A stretch of DNA of 64,000 nt from Nautilus pompilius (lineage: Eukaryota; Mollusca; Cephalopoda; Nautilida; Nautilidae), in the NCBI GenBank assembly GCA_018389105.1, contig JACATO010001009.1, positions 904,501 to 968,500 of the forward strand, in the 5' to 3' direction. Under the pieces are notes generated by a model. The model saw nothing but the letters and a program-made list of their open reading frames with translations. It made no database searches and was not told where the DNA came from. Positions 1 to 12,900 of this stretch are shown one piece after another (the first letter of the stretch is position 1; each line of letters opens with the position of its first letter). The position numbers were made by a program, and so were the translations under genes.

Positions 1-2690
1 CACTAAGGTTTAAAAAAAGAAAGAAAAAAAAAAAACAGAAAGTGGTACAGACTCTGAAGAGCATATCTGTTGATTTAGAAACTAGATGGTTCAAGCACCT
101 TGCCAACAGAACTAAATAAACTCGTGTTTCTTTCCTTGTTGCAATCATCAGTGTGTTTTGATGTGCAATGATGGGTGTTTTCATTGACTACATAAAGAAC
201 TCAGGCATGATTCTGTCTTTTTATAGTTTGTTTTTTTGTCGAACATCTCTAAGCTAACTTCCAGAGCTGCTGAGCAGTGGCAGGTCTCATAGCACTGCGA
301 TCTGGGTACATCTTAAACATCACTGGACAGACTGATCTAATTCCACACACAATTCAACTTCAGCATCAATATATATATATATATTTTAAATAGTGAATTT
401 TAATAATCTTCAATTTTATTTTAAACACAACTTATTTTTTTAAAAAAACACACACACACACAAAGCCTGGCTGAAAATCAAGACAAAAATAAAAAGTAAA
501 AGGTAGGTAGGTAGGTAGGTCACCAAAATACAAGTCATACTAGTACTTCATGTAGATCTTCTATATAGTAACCTAGTAACATCACAACAATGCAATTAAT
601 TCAGGTTGGCAGGATGTTGGTCCTTTCTTTTAGCAAACAGCCAAACCATTTCTTACATCCATGATACAGTTAATTATGAGACACTGTAGCATTACTAAAC
701 TGCTTCTTCCAAATCAGCTGGCCTTTCTTGAAACTTGAATAAAGTTAAAGCAGTTCCTCCTTTCTCTGCAATCATCTCAGCTTTAAAGTCTACTCTGAAA
801 ATTCCATTTAAATAGTATACTGTGTATAAATAATCTATAAAATAAAGTATCACAAAATTTAGATAATTTTTAAAACCATGAAGAACAAACGATTCATTAC
901 TGTAACAGGGTTTTATTCATAGCATTCTTTCGATTCAGAACTTCCGTGGATAACGACAGCAACACGAGCCTTACTGACATAGTGAAGAAACAAGGACGTG
1001 GGATTGTCACCGACAAGAGGCGGTGTTAGTTTTATTTTTAGTGTTGAATAAGCACAAATGACCACAATCGCTGCTCACAGTGGGTGCTACTTGCTCATGT
1101 ATTCCACAAAACCAAAAAACAACAACAAACAATTAGCAAAGTGATTCTGGCAAGACCACTTAGCAAGGAATGCATATAACAGATACTGTTTGGCTTTAGA
1201 TTTGAAGACTAATACAATACCAACATCTTGTCTCTAATAGATGGGCATCATAGTAGGAATAGTGCTCAGATTAAATGACTGCTAAGGTTGAAGGTCTGAG
1301 TTTACTTCCTATGGAAATGGCTTGGCTTGACAAACCTTAATGGCAAAGTTTCCTTTTACTCTTCTTCCTAAGCTGGCTGTGGGGAGGTTGTTCTGGGTAC
1401 TCCTCTGACCTGACACCTAAAACTGAAGAGGTCTGATAAAGATTTTCATGTGGGCCCCCTACATAGCACATGATTAGCAACATGGTTACACTACTCTCTC
1501 TCTCTCTCTTTCTCACCCAGCCAGCCTTATAAATGTTAATGCCCTAAACAGCAAGCACTACTAACAGATAAGTTAATACTAAAATAAAATCATGTGTAAA
1601 TATGCAAAATGTGCATTCACTAGGAAAAAGTTTAATGCCAAATACAATGAGTCATCACATCCACTCGGCCACCCCATCTTAAAACTTTGAACATATCTGA
1701 CCTCCTAGTTTAAATCTCAAAAGAAAATTTAGAAAATATTAAACATTTTTAAAAAAGAAATGAAAAGGTACAAGACATTAAAAGTGAAGACTAATAAGAT
1801 CAGATATAGAATGGCTACATTTCTATCACACACAGAGACAGATACATCAGTCATAAGACAATTAAAACTCTGAGACGGCTGCAGTTAAGAGAAATCAATT
1901 TAGCTGCAAAATGCAAAGACTTCTGTTGAGAAATAATTTTGCTTTGGGAGGATGATGAAAGATAAAAGGTACACAGATTATTATTATAAAAACAAAGTTA
2001 GGAGAAACTTCCAGGCCACCAGTGTGAAGCCAACAAGCTTGTAGTTTTCTTGGATAAATTGACTGAATCCAGAGAGAGGATGCTGAACAAACAAACTTTC
2101 CACCCACAGACTTGGGGGTTGTGGACTGCTGCAAAAAATCTCTTGTTTGTGTATGTGCAAAATCATCTCAAGGTACAGGGGATGTCTTTAAATTACAAGG
2201 AATATGGGTGAATTAATTAAAATTTTATCTTAATACTGATTATTTTTTGAAAACAAAAAACACCATCGCTATAAGAACAAAACTTCTGTTGCATAAATTT
2301 TAAAAACAGGGTAGTTAATTAACAACAGCTTTATTAACACTGTATTGCTAATGATAGAACATTTCAGTTGAGTCCCAAGTCAAATATTCTAACAATAAAC
2401 TAGTTGTTCTAGCAAATAATAAATAATGTGAGAGAAAAATCAACAAATCAGTTTCCTGTCTCTATAAGCAAATACTCTTATTTCAGCTTCTATAAAATAA
2501 AAATTAATACATAAATAAATAGAATTCAGATATTTTAGGTAAATTTTCCAACTGATTTCAATAAAAGCCCTTCAATATGACTTATATTTCCAGTTTACAA
2601 TCATGTTTTAATAGTATATATTTGAGATTTTCAACCAAAAAATTAATTTTTGCAGTCAACCAAGACATAATTTAAAAAAGAACTTTTCGA
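1..2690. other. AT-rich intergenic flank without recognisable gene
   Basis: No conserved coding exon was recognised on either strand. It contains only short simple repeats: a TA run at 369-382, a CA run near 449-462, GTAG repeats at 504-520 and a CT run at 1494-1509. It may include further 3' UTR of IPMK if later poly(A) sites are used. Confidence 0.5.
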
Positions 2691-3437
2691 ACAACCCAGT
2701 GTTTATTATCGACTTAGGAAAATTTAATTTAAAATTGTTACTGTAAGAGACTAAGCTGGATGTAGAAGAAAAGAAATCAGAACATGAATAATGGAGCAGA
2801 GGAGTTTTGTTTGTTTAAATTTCAGATATTTTTTAATGGTGAATAACCAGGAAGTTTGTAACCCTTAACCAAAAAGCTCATGAGAATCTTGACATCATCA
2901 AGGTGAAACTTGACATCCTGTACATGTCACCTTCCAACGGATGAGATTGAGATTTCTTGCAGACATCCTGGATATTTTTCCCAATGTACACAGAAATCAA
3001 AGTTTTCAGAGGAAGGAATAGTCCTTAAATAAAAACAAAATGCATAGAGAGTTTGCAGCAGAACTTCTTGCTAAGCATGCTACATACACAAAAGTCAAGT
3101 CTGAATCACGATATAGTTTCTGGAGACAAACTTCTATTTTTAAATTAACAAGCTAAAAGGTATTAAAGAATTATCACCCATTATTAAAAAAAAGAATATT
3201 CAATTGGAATAATTTAAAAAAGTTAAACAAAATAAAATAGTTGTTTTAGCACCAAAATTCATACGGTAATCACAGAATGTTTTTGGTTTTTCTGAGAAAA
3301 AAATAGCAGTATTATTAAAAGTTTTCAATGTAACACACTGGTACTATATGCTGTTTTAAGAAAACAACAGAACAATCCACCCACTAATAAAGATAGACTA
3401 CCATGGACATTCCTGAGATGTAAGTTTTCTTGCAAAC
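2690..3437 (-). other. IPMK 3' UTR with candidate poly(A) signal
   Basis: Downstream of the IPMK stop on the minus strand, the first AATAAA hexamer lies at 2707-2702 (read as TTTATT on the plus strand). This predicts a 3' UTR of about 0.75 kb. No splice site or competing ORF is evident. The true cleavage site is inferred. Confidence 0.4.
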
Positions 3438-3928
3438 TTAGTAGTTGTGTAAAAGTCTCCTGAGGTAACTCATTAAATTCTGCAATCCATACAAGTAGTT
3501 GTGGTCTATTTCGGTTGAAGAAAAGACGTGGGCAAAATCAATCATTTTTACTTCAACATGATTCTGAGAAGCTGATAAGTATCTGTTCTGGCTGGTGGCC
3601 GAGTGTGAAACGTTGGTTTTGTTCAAGTTCTCACATCCAGTGTGGCTGTTTGGCTCTATCACCTCGCAGCTACAGGTACACTGCGCTTGCCTGGCGTAAC
3701 AATGGGCTTGTGTAATGTCACGTGAAGAAATGGCAGTGTCTGAAGCACACTGTCTAGTGTTTGTGTAGTCTTGTGTAATACCTTCATACACTAGTAAGAG
3801 AGAACTGGCATAAAATACTAACTTCTTCTGGGATAAAAACCATTTTTCTATTTTTTGCAGTTTCTGCAATATTGCATATATAGCGTCTTTCCTTAAATTC
3901 TCTTCCAAGTTAAAGAACTCACCCAGTC
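3438..3928 (-). CDS. IPMK: IPMK terminal coding exon 5
   Basis: Acceptor TATTTTTCAG just before 3928. The exon carries NLRKDAIYAILQKLQKIEKW, the SSLL motif, the Cys-rich linker and the MIDFAHVF metal-binding segment. It finishes with the conserved YGLQNLMSYLRRLL helix and TAA at 3440-3438. It holds nearly half of the protein. Confidence 0.93.
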
Positions 3929-6900
3929 CTGAAAAATAGACAGACAGCAGAATTACATATATTTAGGTTTTTTTCATTTGCATAATATACTTTTCCAAAA
4001 TCTTACCAGTCAAGACATTGAGATTAGTGCTTTCTTCCTGTATTTTCCTCATGGCTTCTATATCTAGGAGGAAAGGAGGAGATAAAGGCAGTTTTCTTAC
4101 TACATCTCATGTAAACCAAAGAGGCAGAATCAAGAATTGTTGTTCTGTAATTATGATTATTATTATTATTATTATTATTATTATTGCTGAAACTTTAATA
4201 ATTAAATTGTGTGCAAAAAACAAAATGTTATGCGATAAACACTTGAATTTCTAAGACAAAAATTGCTTAGGAACTCAGACTCTAAAACAGAAACGGATGG
4301 AAGGTTTTTTTTGGGGTAAAAAAAATCCATGTGCCTTTAAACATTGAGTGAACACTGCATAAGACCAGCGGCGTGGCCTAACGGGTAGCAAGTTAGCTTG
4401 TGAACCGGAGGGTTGCGGGTTCGATCCCCGGTGTGGGGTCGGAGGTGCGTGAGAGAGCCACAAAGCTTGAAACAGCTGTACAGCACTCCTCCAGGACGCT
4501 GACATTCACTTACCCCCCCTGCCAACTCGCACTGGGCCAGCGTGGCGGCAGGGGTTTGGCCCATTACTCCCCATGAAATCTGGGGAAGGCCTATGTCCAA
4601 CAACAGACTTAAAAAACTGGCTGATGACATGACATGACATGAACACTGCATAAAGTGAAACCTGCATAAGGTGAAAATCTGTGTTACACAAAATATATTT
4701 TTGGTTCCAGCAAATACGATATAGGTTTACATATATTTTAACCTACATATGGCAGAAACCGTCTAATGCAGAACCAGAAAAACATTTTTGGTCACAGTGC
4801 TTTAGAAGTACTGCTAAGGCAGTAACTTTTTCATACAAACTACATACAATAGTGAATTTGTAACATCACATGTGGAATTTCTGCCAGTGCCATACTGTTT
4901 TCCTTGTACAGTTTCCTTATTTCTGAACTACTCAAGAAAGGCAAACAGAATAACTGACAATATTGTTGGACAAGGTAAATCCCTTCCATTAGGTGGCTGA
5001 AAACTTGACTTCCTCTCTCCCTTTCCCCTGTCTAAAAAGCACCTCGGAGGTTACCACAGTAACTGATGTGCAAACCAACCAGCAAAAGTCAAGCAAACTT
5101 TAACTCTGTAAAGAAATCAAAGTCATTGAGCTTTTTGGAAAAAAGGTTAGCAATGAAAGAACTCTGTAACAAGTTTCACTGTGGGAAAACAAATCTACAA
5201 AGCAGTAAAACACAAAGAAGAACTTCAACAGGTGTGGCTAACTAATAGGAAGACTGAAAAGGGTATCAATGATTTGGCATGGAAGTTGTTTATCGACTGC
5301 CTGCTTTGGGGCCAATTCTTCAGTCACAGACAAAAGTTATAGTTGACAAACTTGGCGAAACAGATTTCAAAGTACTGATTGGGTGGCTGGAAGGCTTTAC
5401 GCAGTTTATTTTTAAAGCTTTGCTACCAAATCTCCAGCTCCCAAAAGTGAGTAGTGGGGAAATTGTCAAACGAGCACTCCATGTCTTTATGCTGAGTGGG
5501 ATGTATTGGGAAGCCATAGAAGCCAAGGTGTTTTAAAATCTTGATTTACAACAACTACCTGTGTCATGTAAGTCAAACCAGGGAGCTTGGATGACAGCAA
5601 CCCTTATGGAAAATTGGTTTCACAGTTTCAAAAATACAACGAACAAACAAACAAAAAATTCAAATGCTAAATTGGCTTTACGACCAAGTAACACCACAAG
5701 TACAATGCAATTTCTTGATCAAGGTGTTATCCAATGCATGAAAGTTGCTTTTCCTGTTGTTGGTAGCACACTTAACTGACAGTAGTTCAGAGTCTGAGTT
5801 GGCAAAATCATTCAAAAGCTCTCACTGTTAATTGGCTAGCCAAGTCTGTAAGAGAAAACACTAGACACAATTGAAAAAGGTTTCAAGAAAGCTGGTTTTG
5901 AATTGCATACTGTAAATAATGACATTCTGGAAGCAGATGATGAAGATTTGCAACTTGTGATGAAGGATACAAATGCAGGCCCAATGTCTCTTATGGAATT
6001 TGCCAACATTGATAAAAAAAAATCTATGTATGCTATATGGTATTCAGTCTGGATGATCTCATAGAAGTGCACAAAGCCACAAAAATGATAGCATTCAACA
6101 ATATAGCCCAATAAAAACATTCAAAAATCTGAACTAATGACAATATGTTTGATGTGTCCAGAAAAATTGTCATCCCAAAATAGGGTAAAAGCAGAGCAAA
6201 GCAATCAATTTCGATAAACTTCTGAAAGAAATAAGTGTGGCAGTCAGTTCAAGGTGCTGGTCAGAACTATTCCAATATCATAGGCCTGCTGACAATTACA
6301 GTAAATTTTAATAAATATTTTCAAATTAAAGACAATTCTGTGAATCTGCGTTTCATATAACCTGGTACAGTTTCTCTGTGGAATAAGTAACATGTGGGTA
6401 AAAATTTCAAAAATATGTTCAAGGTTGCAAGTAGGGCCTAAGACAGGCTAAACTCTCATTCGTGTTAGAAACCTGCCTAATACAGAAATCTCCTCCAGTC
6501 TCATCAGTTTCTACCTGACAGTTTTCACTGCAGAAATGATTAACAATGATACAGAAATAATACAATACATCCTGTCCAGAAAAAAAACAAACAAAAAAAA
6601 AATTTCATGAGATTTATGAAATGTTGGTGGTATAACTAAGACATTTAGAAGATTGTATTTTATTAAAGCCTATTGTTCTAAAACCAGCAGCAGTTTGGAA
6701 GGTTTCTCTCACCACCCTCAAGATAATACTATTAAAGTCTGTTGGTTCATGCAAGAATAACATTCATTAACCTTGACTTCATTGACAATGGTGATCCTGA
6801 CAAAACCTTAACCCTAGTCCTGCCTATTGTAGACTGATTTCTGGCAATTAGTTTAATCAGTTTAGCTAACACAAAAGATGCCATCCAGGAAAGCAAAGCA

Positions 6901-9900
6901 GAAAATTTGGGGATCACTTTATTGAAGACTTGCACATGTTAAGCTGCTGGAGAACCATGTAGTGAGTACTGGCAGAACTACGGTAACTTATGGTGCACAC
7001 TAGAATCAAACCTATGTACTACTGGTTGCTAGGCAATGGCCCTATTCACTGGACCACCAAGGCTTTTGACTTATTGATCCAGCATTTTTGTGATGTGTAT
7101 TTCGTGTTTAAGTAAAAAGTAGCCACTTTCTGTTAATCTCTATACAAGACATACTAAGCAGAATAGCAGACTGTAGGGCCATTTGCAAGCCTGTCATCTT
7201 TCTCTTTTGCCCTTAATCTATGATTTTACCCGTCTCACTGTGTGTTGACTACAGGACAAACTATAACTGATTTTTCTTATATTTAAAGCGGCGCTACTCT
7301 TCTATGTTCTCCAACACTGGTTTTGGTGGGGCCTTTTTTCATCCCACAGTCACACCTGAGTGATTAGATTGTGTTCTTAGCTGCCTGCCATTAGTCCCTT
7401 CTTGGATGCTAAGCTGGTCAGACATTTTGATATGATGTCGTCATTACTCTGTTGTTAAACTCTTCATACAAATGAGCAAAGCAATTCTGATGTAAGACTT
7501 CTGCTCTGGTTCAGTCCCACATTTGGGTCAGGATCCCTTTTAGCAAATATTTTGCTGAAATGTTCCTTTTTTTAAGTGTCACCAACCCAGAACATCAAAC
7601 ATCTAATCATTTCTATTCTATTTTCACTACTTGATTGAAATACAGACACTATTCGATATACTTACTTGTAATTTGTCTGGCTGGTTTGATGATTATCATA
7701 AGAAATAGCAAAAATGGTTGGCATTCTCCAGTTCCACAGTAGATTTAATGGCGGAGTGTATATGATTTGCATGTTATAGAAACACATGCTGGATATAATT
7801 AGCACAATCTAAAATACACCTAAGAATAAATGTCTAAAACTATAAATTTAATTTGATAATGCAATTCTAATTGAATTTATTATTGTTATTTTTGTTCATG
7901 AAATTCTATTCACTCTGTGGAAATTATTATTAGTAGAGTTAGACAAAATGATCTGATGCTGTTGAGAGTCTGTTTATCAATGTTCCTACAGACTAAGGTA
8001 ACGAGAGGTGTGCAACACAGGGTACAGTCACAAAAGAACAAACAATGGTCTCTGTGCAGAGTGTGCTTCTATGAACAGACAAAACGGTAATGGGGACCCC
8101 ACCCCCATCTCCAGTCCATCCTAACTTGTACATGAAATATTTTAAACGCTTAGACTTTTTCAAGTTCATTTGCCAAACCAAAATTATAGTTTTTATATGT
8201 TGATGGCTTATGTAGTCTGGTCACACGCACTGGACAACCTGAATGTTCTTAAACCACGGGTAGGCAGGCAGGGTGTTAACTGCACACACAGTCTTCACAG
8301 CATCACATAAACCAAAGCCATCAGAAAGACATTTAAGCCAATGATGTAACACAAAGCACAAATATCTCGTCTTTAAGATCCAAAAACAGACGGCGTGCAT
8401 GGTTTGCCATGATCACTAAGCAGATCTTATTCTTCATCTATTTACAAGATGCACCCCTTTTCCCTCAGATAAAGTTTTAGCACTATGCACTTTCTACCTA
8501 ATTTTAAAGTTTGGTGACTGTACTTAAAAAAAAGTTTTTAATAAAAGAGGGGGTCTCAAGATATGAGTAATAACTGCACTTCTTCGAAGAAATTCTAGTA
8601 TGCTGCAGCTGGCTCAAGAAAAATAGCTTGCAAGTAATAGAAAAGGTGATCTTAATATGTGGCTTACCCTTTTCTAACATATTGTTTTCTCTAATTTGAC
8701 GAAAATATAGCCTGTCCAGAAAAAAGTACGTGTCCTTTGATGGGCAATAAACCTGCCAAGAAAAAAGAATGAGATTTTATTCTGTTGATTAAATAACTCT
8801 CCACTCAGCTAGAATAAATTTAAAGTCATCGTTACAAATCTTTTTTTTTTTTAAATAGCTTTAAATTGTATCTATTTCCAAGCCAACCATTTATTGCTAA
8901 ACATGTGAATAGCTACACTGTTTCATTTTAAAACGTGTCTAGAATACATGCTAAATCTTCAGACAAATGTGATTAAATTTATTTTTAATATATTTCTTCA
9001 ACTGAGATACAATAAGCATATTATTTATGGCAGATAAGCACTTCTACCAAACCTTTTTTTTGTTAAAGAGCAAAAATTGAATTACTTCAAAATTAATTCT
9101 AATGCCTATGTTTCTGTAATATTTTTGTGCACCAGTTCTCTTTCTCTTACAGACTTACTTGTTATGATGTATAACTATTGCTGTTAATCTTCAGTAGGTG
9201 ATATAATTTCTTGTTAATGTAGACAATAGTTGGTTATCAAACTCTGTTGGTGATGCTTACTCACTACAAAGACATTGCGAATCCACTGATACTCAGAAAC
9301 ATCTCTTTCAGCTAAAGATAAATAAAGTTTATTTCACTTCTAAAAACACTTTTTTTTATAATTTTAAGATTTTCAGACAAGAATAATGACTTCTTACATT
9401 ATTTGTCAACTCATAGATAAGTTCATTCAAAATTCTGAGTCTCATGATCTGCTCAGAATCGAGTAAAATGTATTAGTAACTTAAAGAGGGTTCCATTGAT
9501 GATAGAAACAAAGAAGCTTGGCAGATATTGATCTGAAATGATTCTGGAAAAGAAATTGCTTTATTAACAAAATTTTATCATAAGATAGACTTAGCCAGTT
9601 TTGATATTTCTATTCCTATATGCTTAAGTATCGTCCACATTAAAAATGTTTAGCATAACCATAAGTTAATTTGAAGTTATCTCCCCTGGATGTAGTGCTT
9701 AAACACCATCACCAGAAAACTCTGTTTAATAATTACTTTTAGTGAGTGAATATTTCAGATGACCACCGCTATCGGTTCTTTGACCCTCTCTACTAACTGC
9801 TGTGTTCTCCAGATGCTAGCATCATGCTCTGAAAGAGCCCATTTCACATACCACATTTTCCATGTAGGCATTAATAGCATGACATTTTTTACTTCCCATT

Positions 9901-12900
9901 CTGTCTGCTTAGGGACAGCACTAGTCTTGTATCGAGCTACTTCCAGTCTTCGTGTTCAAATGATTTTAGGTTTACACACACAACATAAAACTAACGAATA
10001 AAAGTTATTACACTGATATTAGTCTATTGGATTAACAACTGCTTCATTAATAACTCCTTTTTCTTTGAATTTTAAAAATAAATTATTACTATTTCAAATG
10101 AGAAAGAGAATAGTAGTGACAGTTGAAATATTACAACTGAACTCACCCTCATACTCAGCTGAAAGCCTAGAGTTTCCAGATCAGGATGCTTGGATTTCTC
10201 TGAAGCAATCTTTTCGGGTGTAGCTTCTGAATCATATGTCCGGGGACCAACCTTGATGTCAGCAATACTGGGTTTTACAAAAGAGCTAGTTACATCTTCT
10301 AAATGCATAAAAGTTGCTAAAATATTAAAAAAAAAACAATAAGGAAATTAGAAATAAAGTTGAAAACAATACATATCACCAGAAGCACATAACATAATAA
10401 AATACAAAGAAATAAATTTTTAGGAGCCATGAAAAATACATATGTTATTTTAATTTATCCAAATATATTATAGGATTTTGAAATTTTATATTTCTGTACC
10501 CATATATTATAAAATGCATCACTTCTTATGATTATTTGTTCCATTAGTTTATATTAAAAAACATAACACTTAACACTTTCCCCAATACACTTACAGGATT
10601 TAGACTAGACCTATCACTTCATTAGCACACTAAACTACTAGTTATTATCATTATTATTATTAACATGTAATTTGAAATATCATTATAAATGGCCCTGTAA
10701 TATATTTATTGGACACTAGTTTTTGATAATAATTAATGAATTTTGAACATTTTTCACAGATCCTTTGATACTGTGACCTGTCTGTAAACATCTCAGGATG
10801 GAGTTAAACACAAATGAGATTGATGAAGCAATCTATTCATAACTAACTTAATGCTAACAGTTAAGTGTTCTGTCCAATTACATATTTTACGTTAAAGCCA
10901 CATTCAGACTGTTTGAAAATAGAATGACAATGAGCAAGAAGAAGCTTAACTGCATCATATGGCTTGTTAAATTAATGTTGGTCACTATAGCGAAATAAAT
11001 GAAAATCTAGTGAACATTACAAAAAAAAAAAAAAGGTTTAAAGAGACAGATTCAGATGGAAAATGCTCTAGCAGCACTCACTACCAGTCGAGAAACTATC
11101 CAAGCAGCATTTCCAAGAAGTGTGGAAACTGTTCTGCCATTTCTCACAATAAAGACTCCCTCCACAACAACTGGTGAAGTTTTAAAAGCGAGGTTCTATC
11201 GACAAGACATGATACAAATTGAAAGTTATCAGAGATCAGCTGGAGAAAGTATTCAAGGAATTACAAAAAGAGGAATGTATTCTGTATCACTGAAGATGGC
11301 AGCTATGTAGAAATGTCATTCATTGCTGCATTGCTCAAAACCCTTAAGCATATGGTTTTCAAATACAATTTACTATTTTTTTAAAAACTGAAACTCCTTC
11401 AAGAACTTAAAGACACTATGTGCACAGCCCTCTTTTATTCAGAGTAGGTTGTAATTTTTAATGGTTTCTTCTTTATATACAGACAACTCTCAATTATCTA
11501 AGGTAAGGGTAGGTGGGAAACCTCAAATAAAGCAACAACATGGATAATATAAAACATATGTATAAGAACACATCTACTATATTTACCCATGCAAATTTGA
11601 AATGTAGAATAAGGGCATAAAATAAAGTAACAAAAAAACATTACAATGAGAAAATTAATACAGATTTGAACTGTTTTATGTAGTAGTTAGTCATTGTTTA
11701 GCTTTCCTTCTTCCTAATATTTGAACCTGGAACTGGGTTTGTCAGTCATCAGTGTCTCTTCCTGCTGTTCTCAGTAGTCGAGCAGATTATCAAGGATGAT
11801 GAGTCTGCTACTGTGGCTGAGGCAAGGCTCACTTCTCGATCTTATTGTCAGTTATAGTAAACAGCTCGCAGCCAGGTCGAGTGACCACTCTTCAATGTTT
11901 CTGGCATCAGCGTTTTTTGCAATCTTCCAACTGCTGTAAAATTTCTGCTGAAATTTCTTCCACACCAAATCCCTCAAACTCTTTCTTCTTATTCTAGAAT
12001 AATTATGATTTTTATAGTTGTTACACTTCTCACTTTAGCCACTCCCTACATTACATCCAAATCGGTTTATTAACCAGTCTTTTTGTAGGTTGAACTACTC
12101 CATCATTGCCCTGTCTAGTTCCTCTTATGGTGACTTCACCAATTTACACTTAGATAAAACCACTCGATTAGTCTGAGCTGGGCGTGTACAAAATTGTTCT
12201 TTTTTAACTTTCTGTTCGCCAATTCCATACGTCACAGAAAGCTGGGGTTTTTTTGTAAAACCTTTACCAAGCTTTTCTATTATTTTAAGCTTTTCTTGAA
12301 TCATTACTACCACACACTTATGCTTATTTACTGACACTGAGAAGGTGTACAACACAGGTGTGTTGAAAAGAAAAGTCATACAACATTTTCCGCTTGCAAT
12401 GCCGACAGATACGATTGTGATGACACTAGCCTGACGACTTTCAAACAGATCAACAATTAGGAGCATGTTACATGTGCAGACATTTAAAGATAGAACAACT
12501 GCATGTGCAGAAAGTGCGAATAAGACTAATGGACAAAAAGATCAAGGATATAGTTAACAGTGGCACCAGTATGGCAAAAACCTGTACGCAGCTCCATAGA
12601 GACCAGCCCAAAACTCACCCACGATGGCTCTGTAGTTTTTGCACGGCACAATTGATCTGCAATCAGGGTAACTGAGATTACGCTGTACGCTGATTTTCTG
12701 CAGATCAGACATCTTTTGAAAAATGCGTCAATCCTCAACTTTTATCAGTACAGTACCCTGTAGTGCCAGGACTTTGATGCTTGTTATACTTCTACCTACA
12801 CGAATGATTACTAAAAAAAAAACAAATACAGGGAGAAAGTTTAACTCAAGCCACCATGGTGAATTGTGTGTAAAACGCCATTAGAACTAAGGATTTTTCT

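Noticed and set aside
4363..4440. A functional tRNA gene
   Set aside because: A and B boxes are present, but the anticodon and acceptor stems do not pair well. The SINE body and target duplication explain it better.
9237..9297. Possible extra minus-strand exon with DVSEYQWIRNVFV and a GTGAGT donor
   Set aside because: Splice-like sites are present, but the peptide does not match the IPMK alignment and the phase breaks exons 3-4. The exon at 8752-8668 fits perfectly instead.
11056..11310. 84-aa plus-strand ORF after a poly(A) run
   Set aside because: Faint resemblance to pogo-type N-termini, but no diagnostic block, so it was not listed as a feature.
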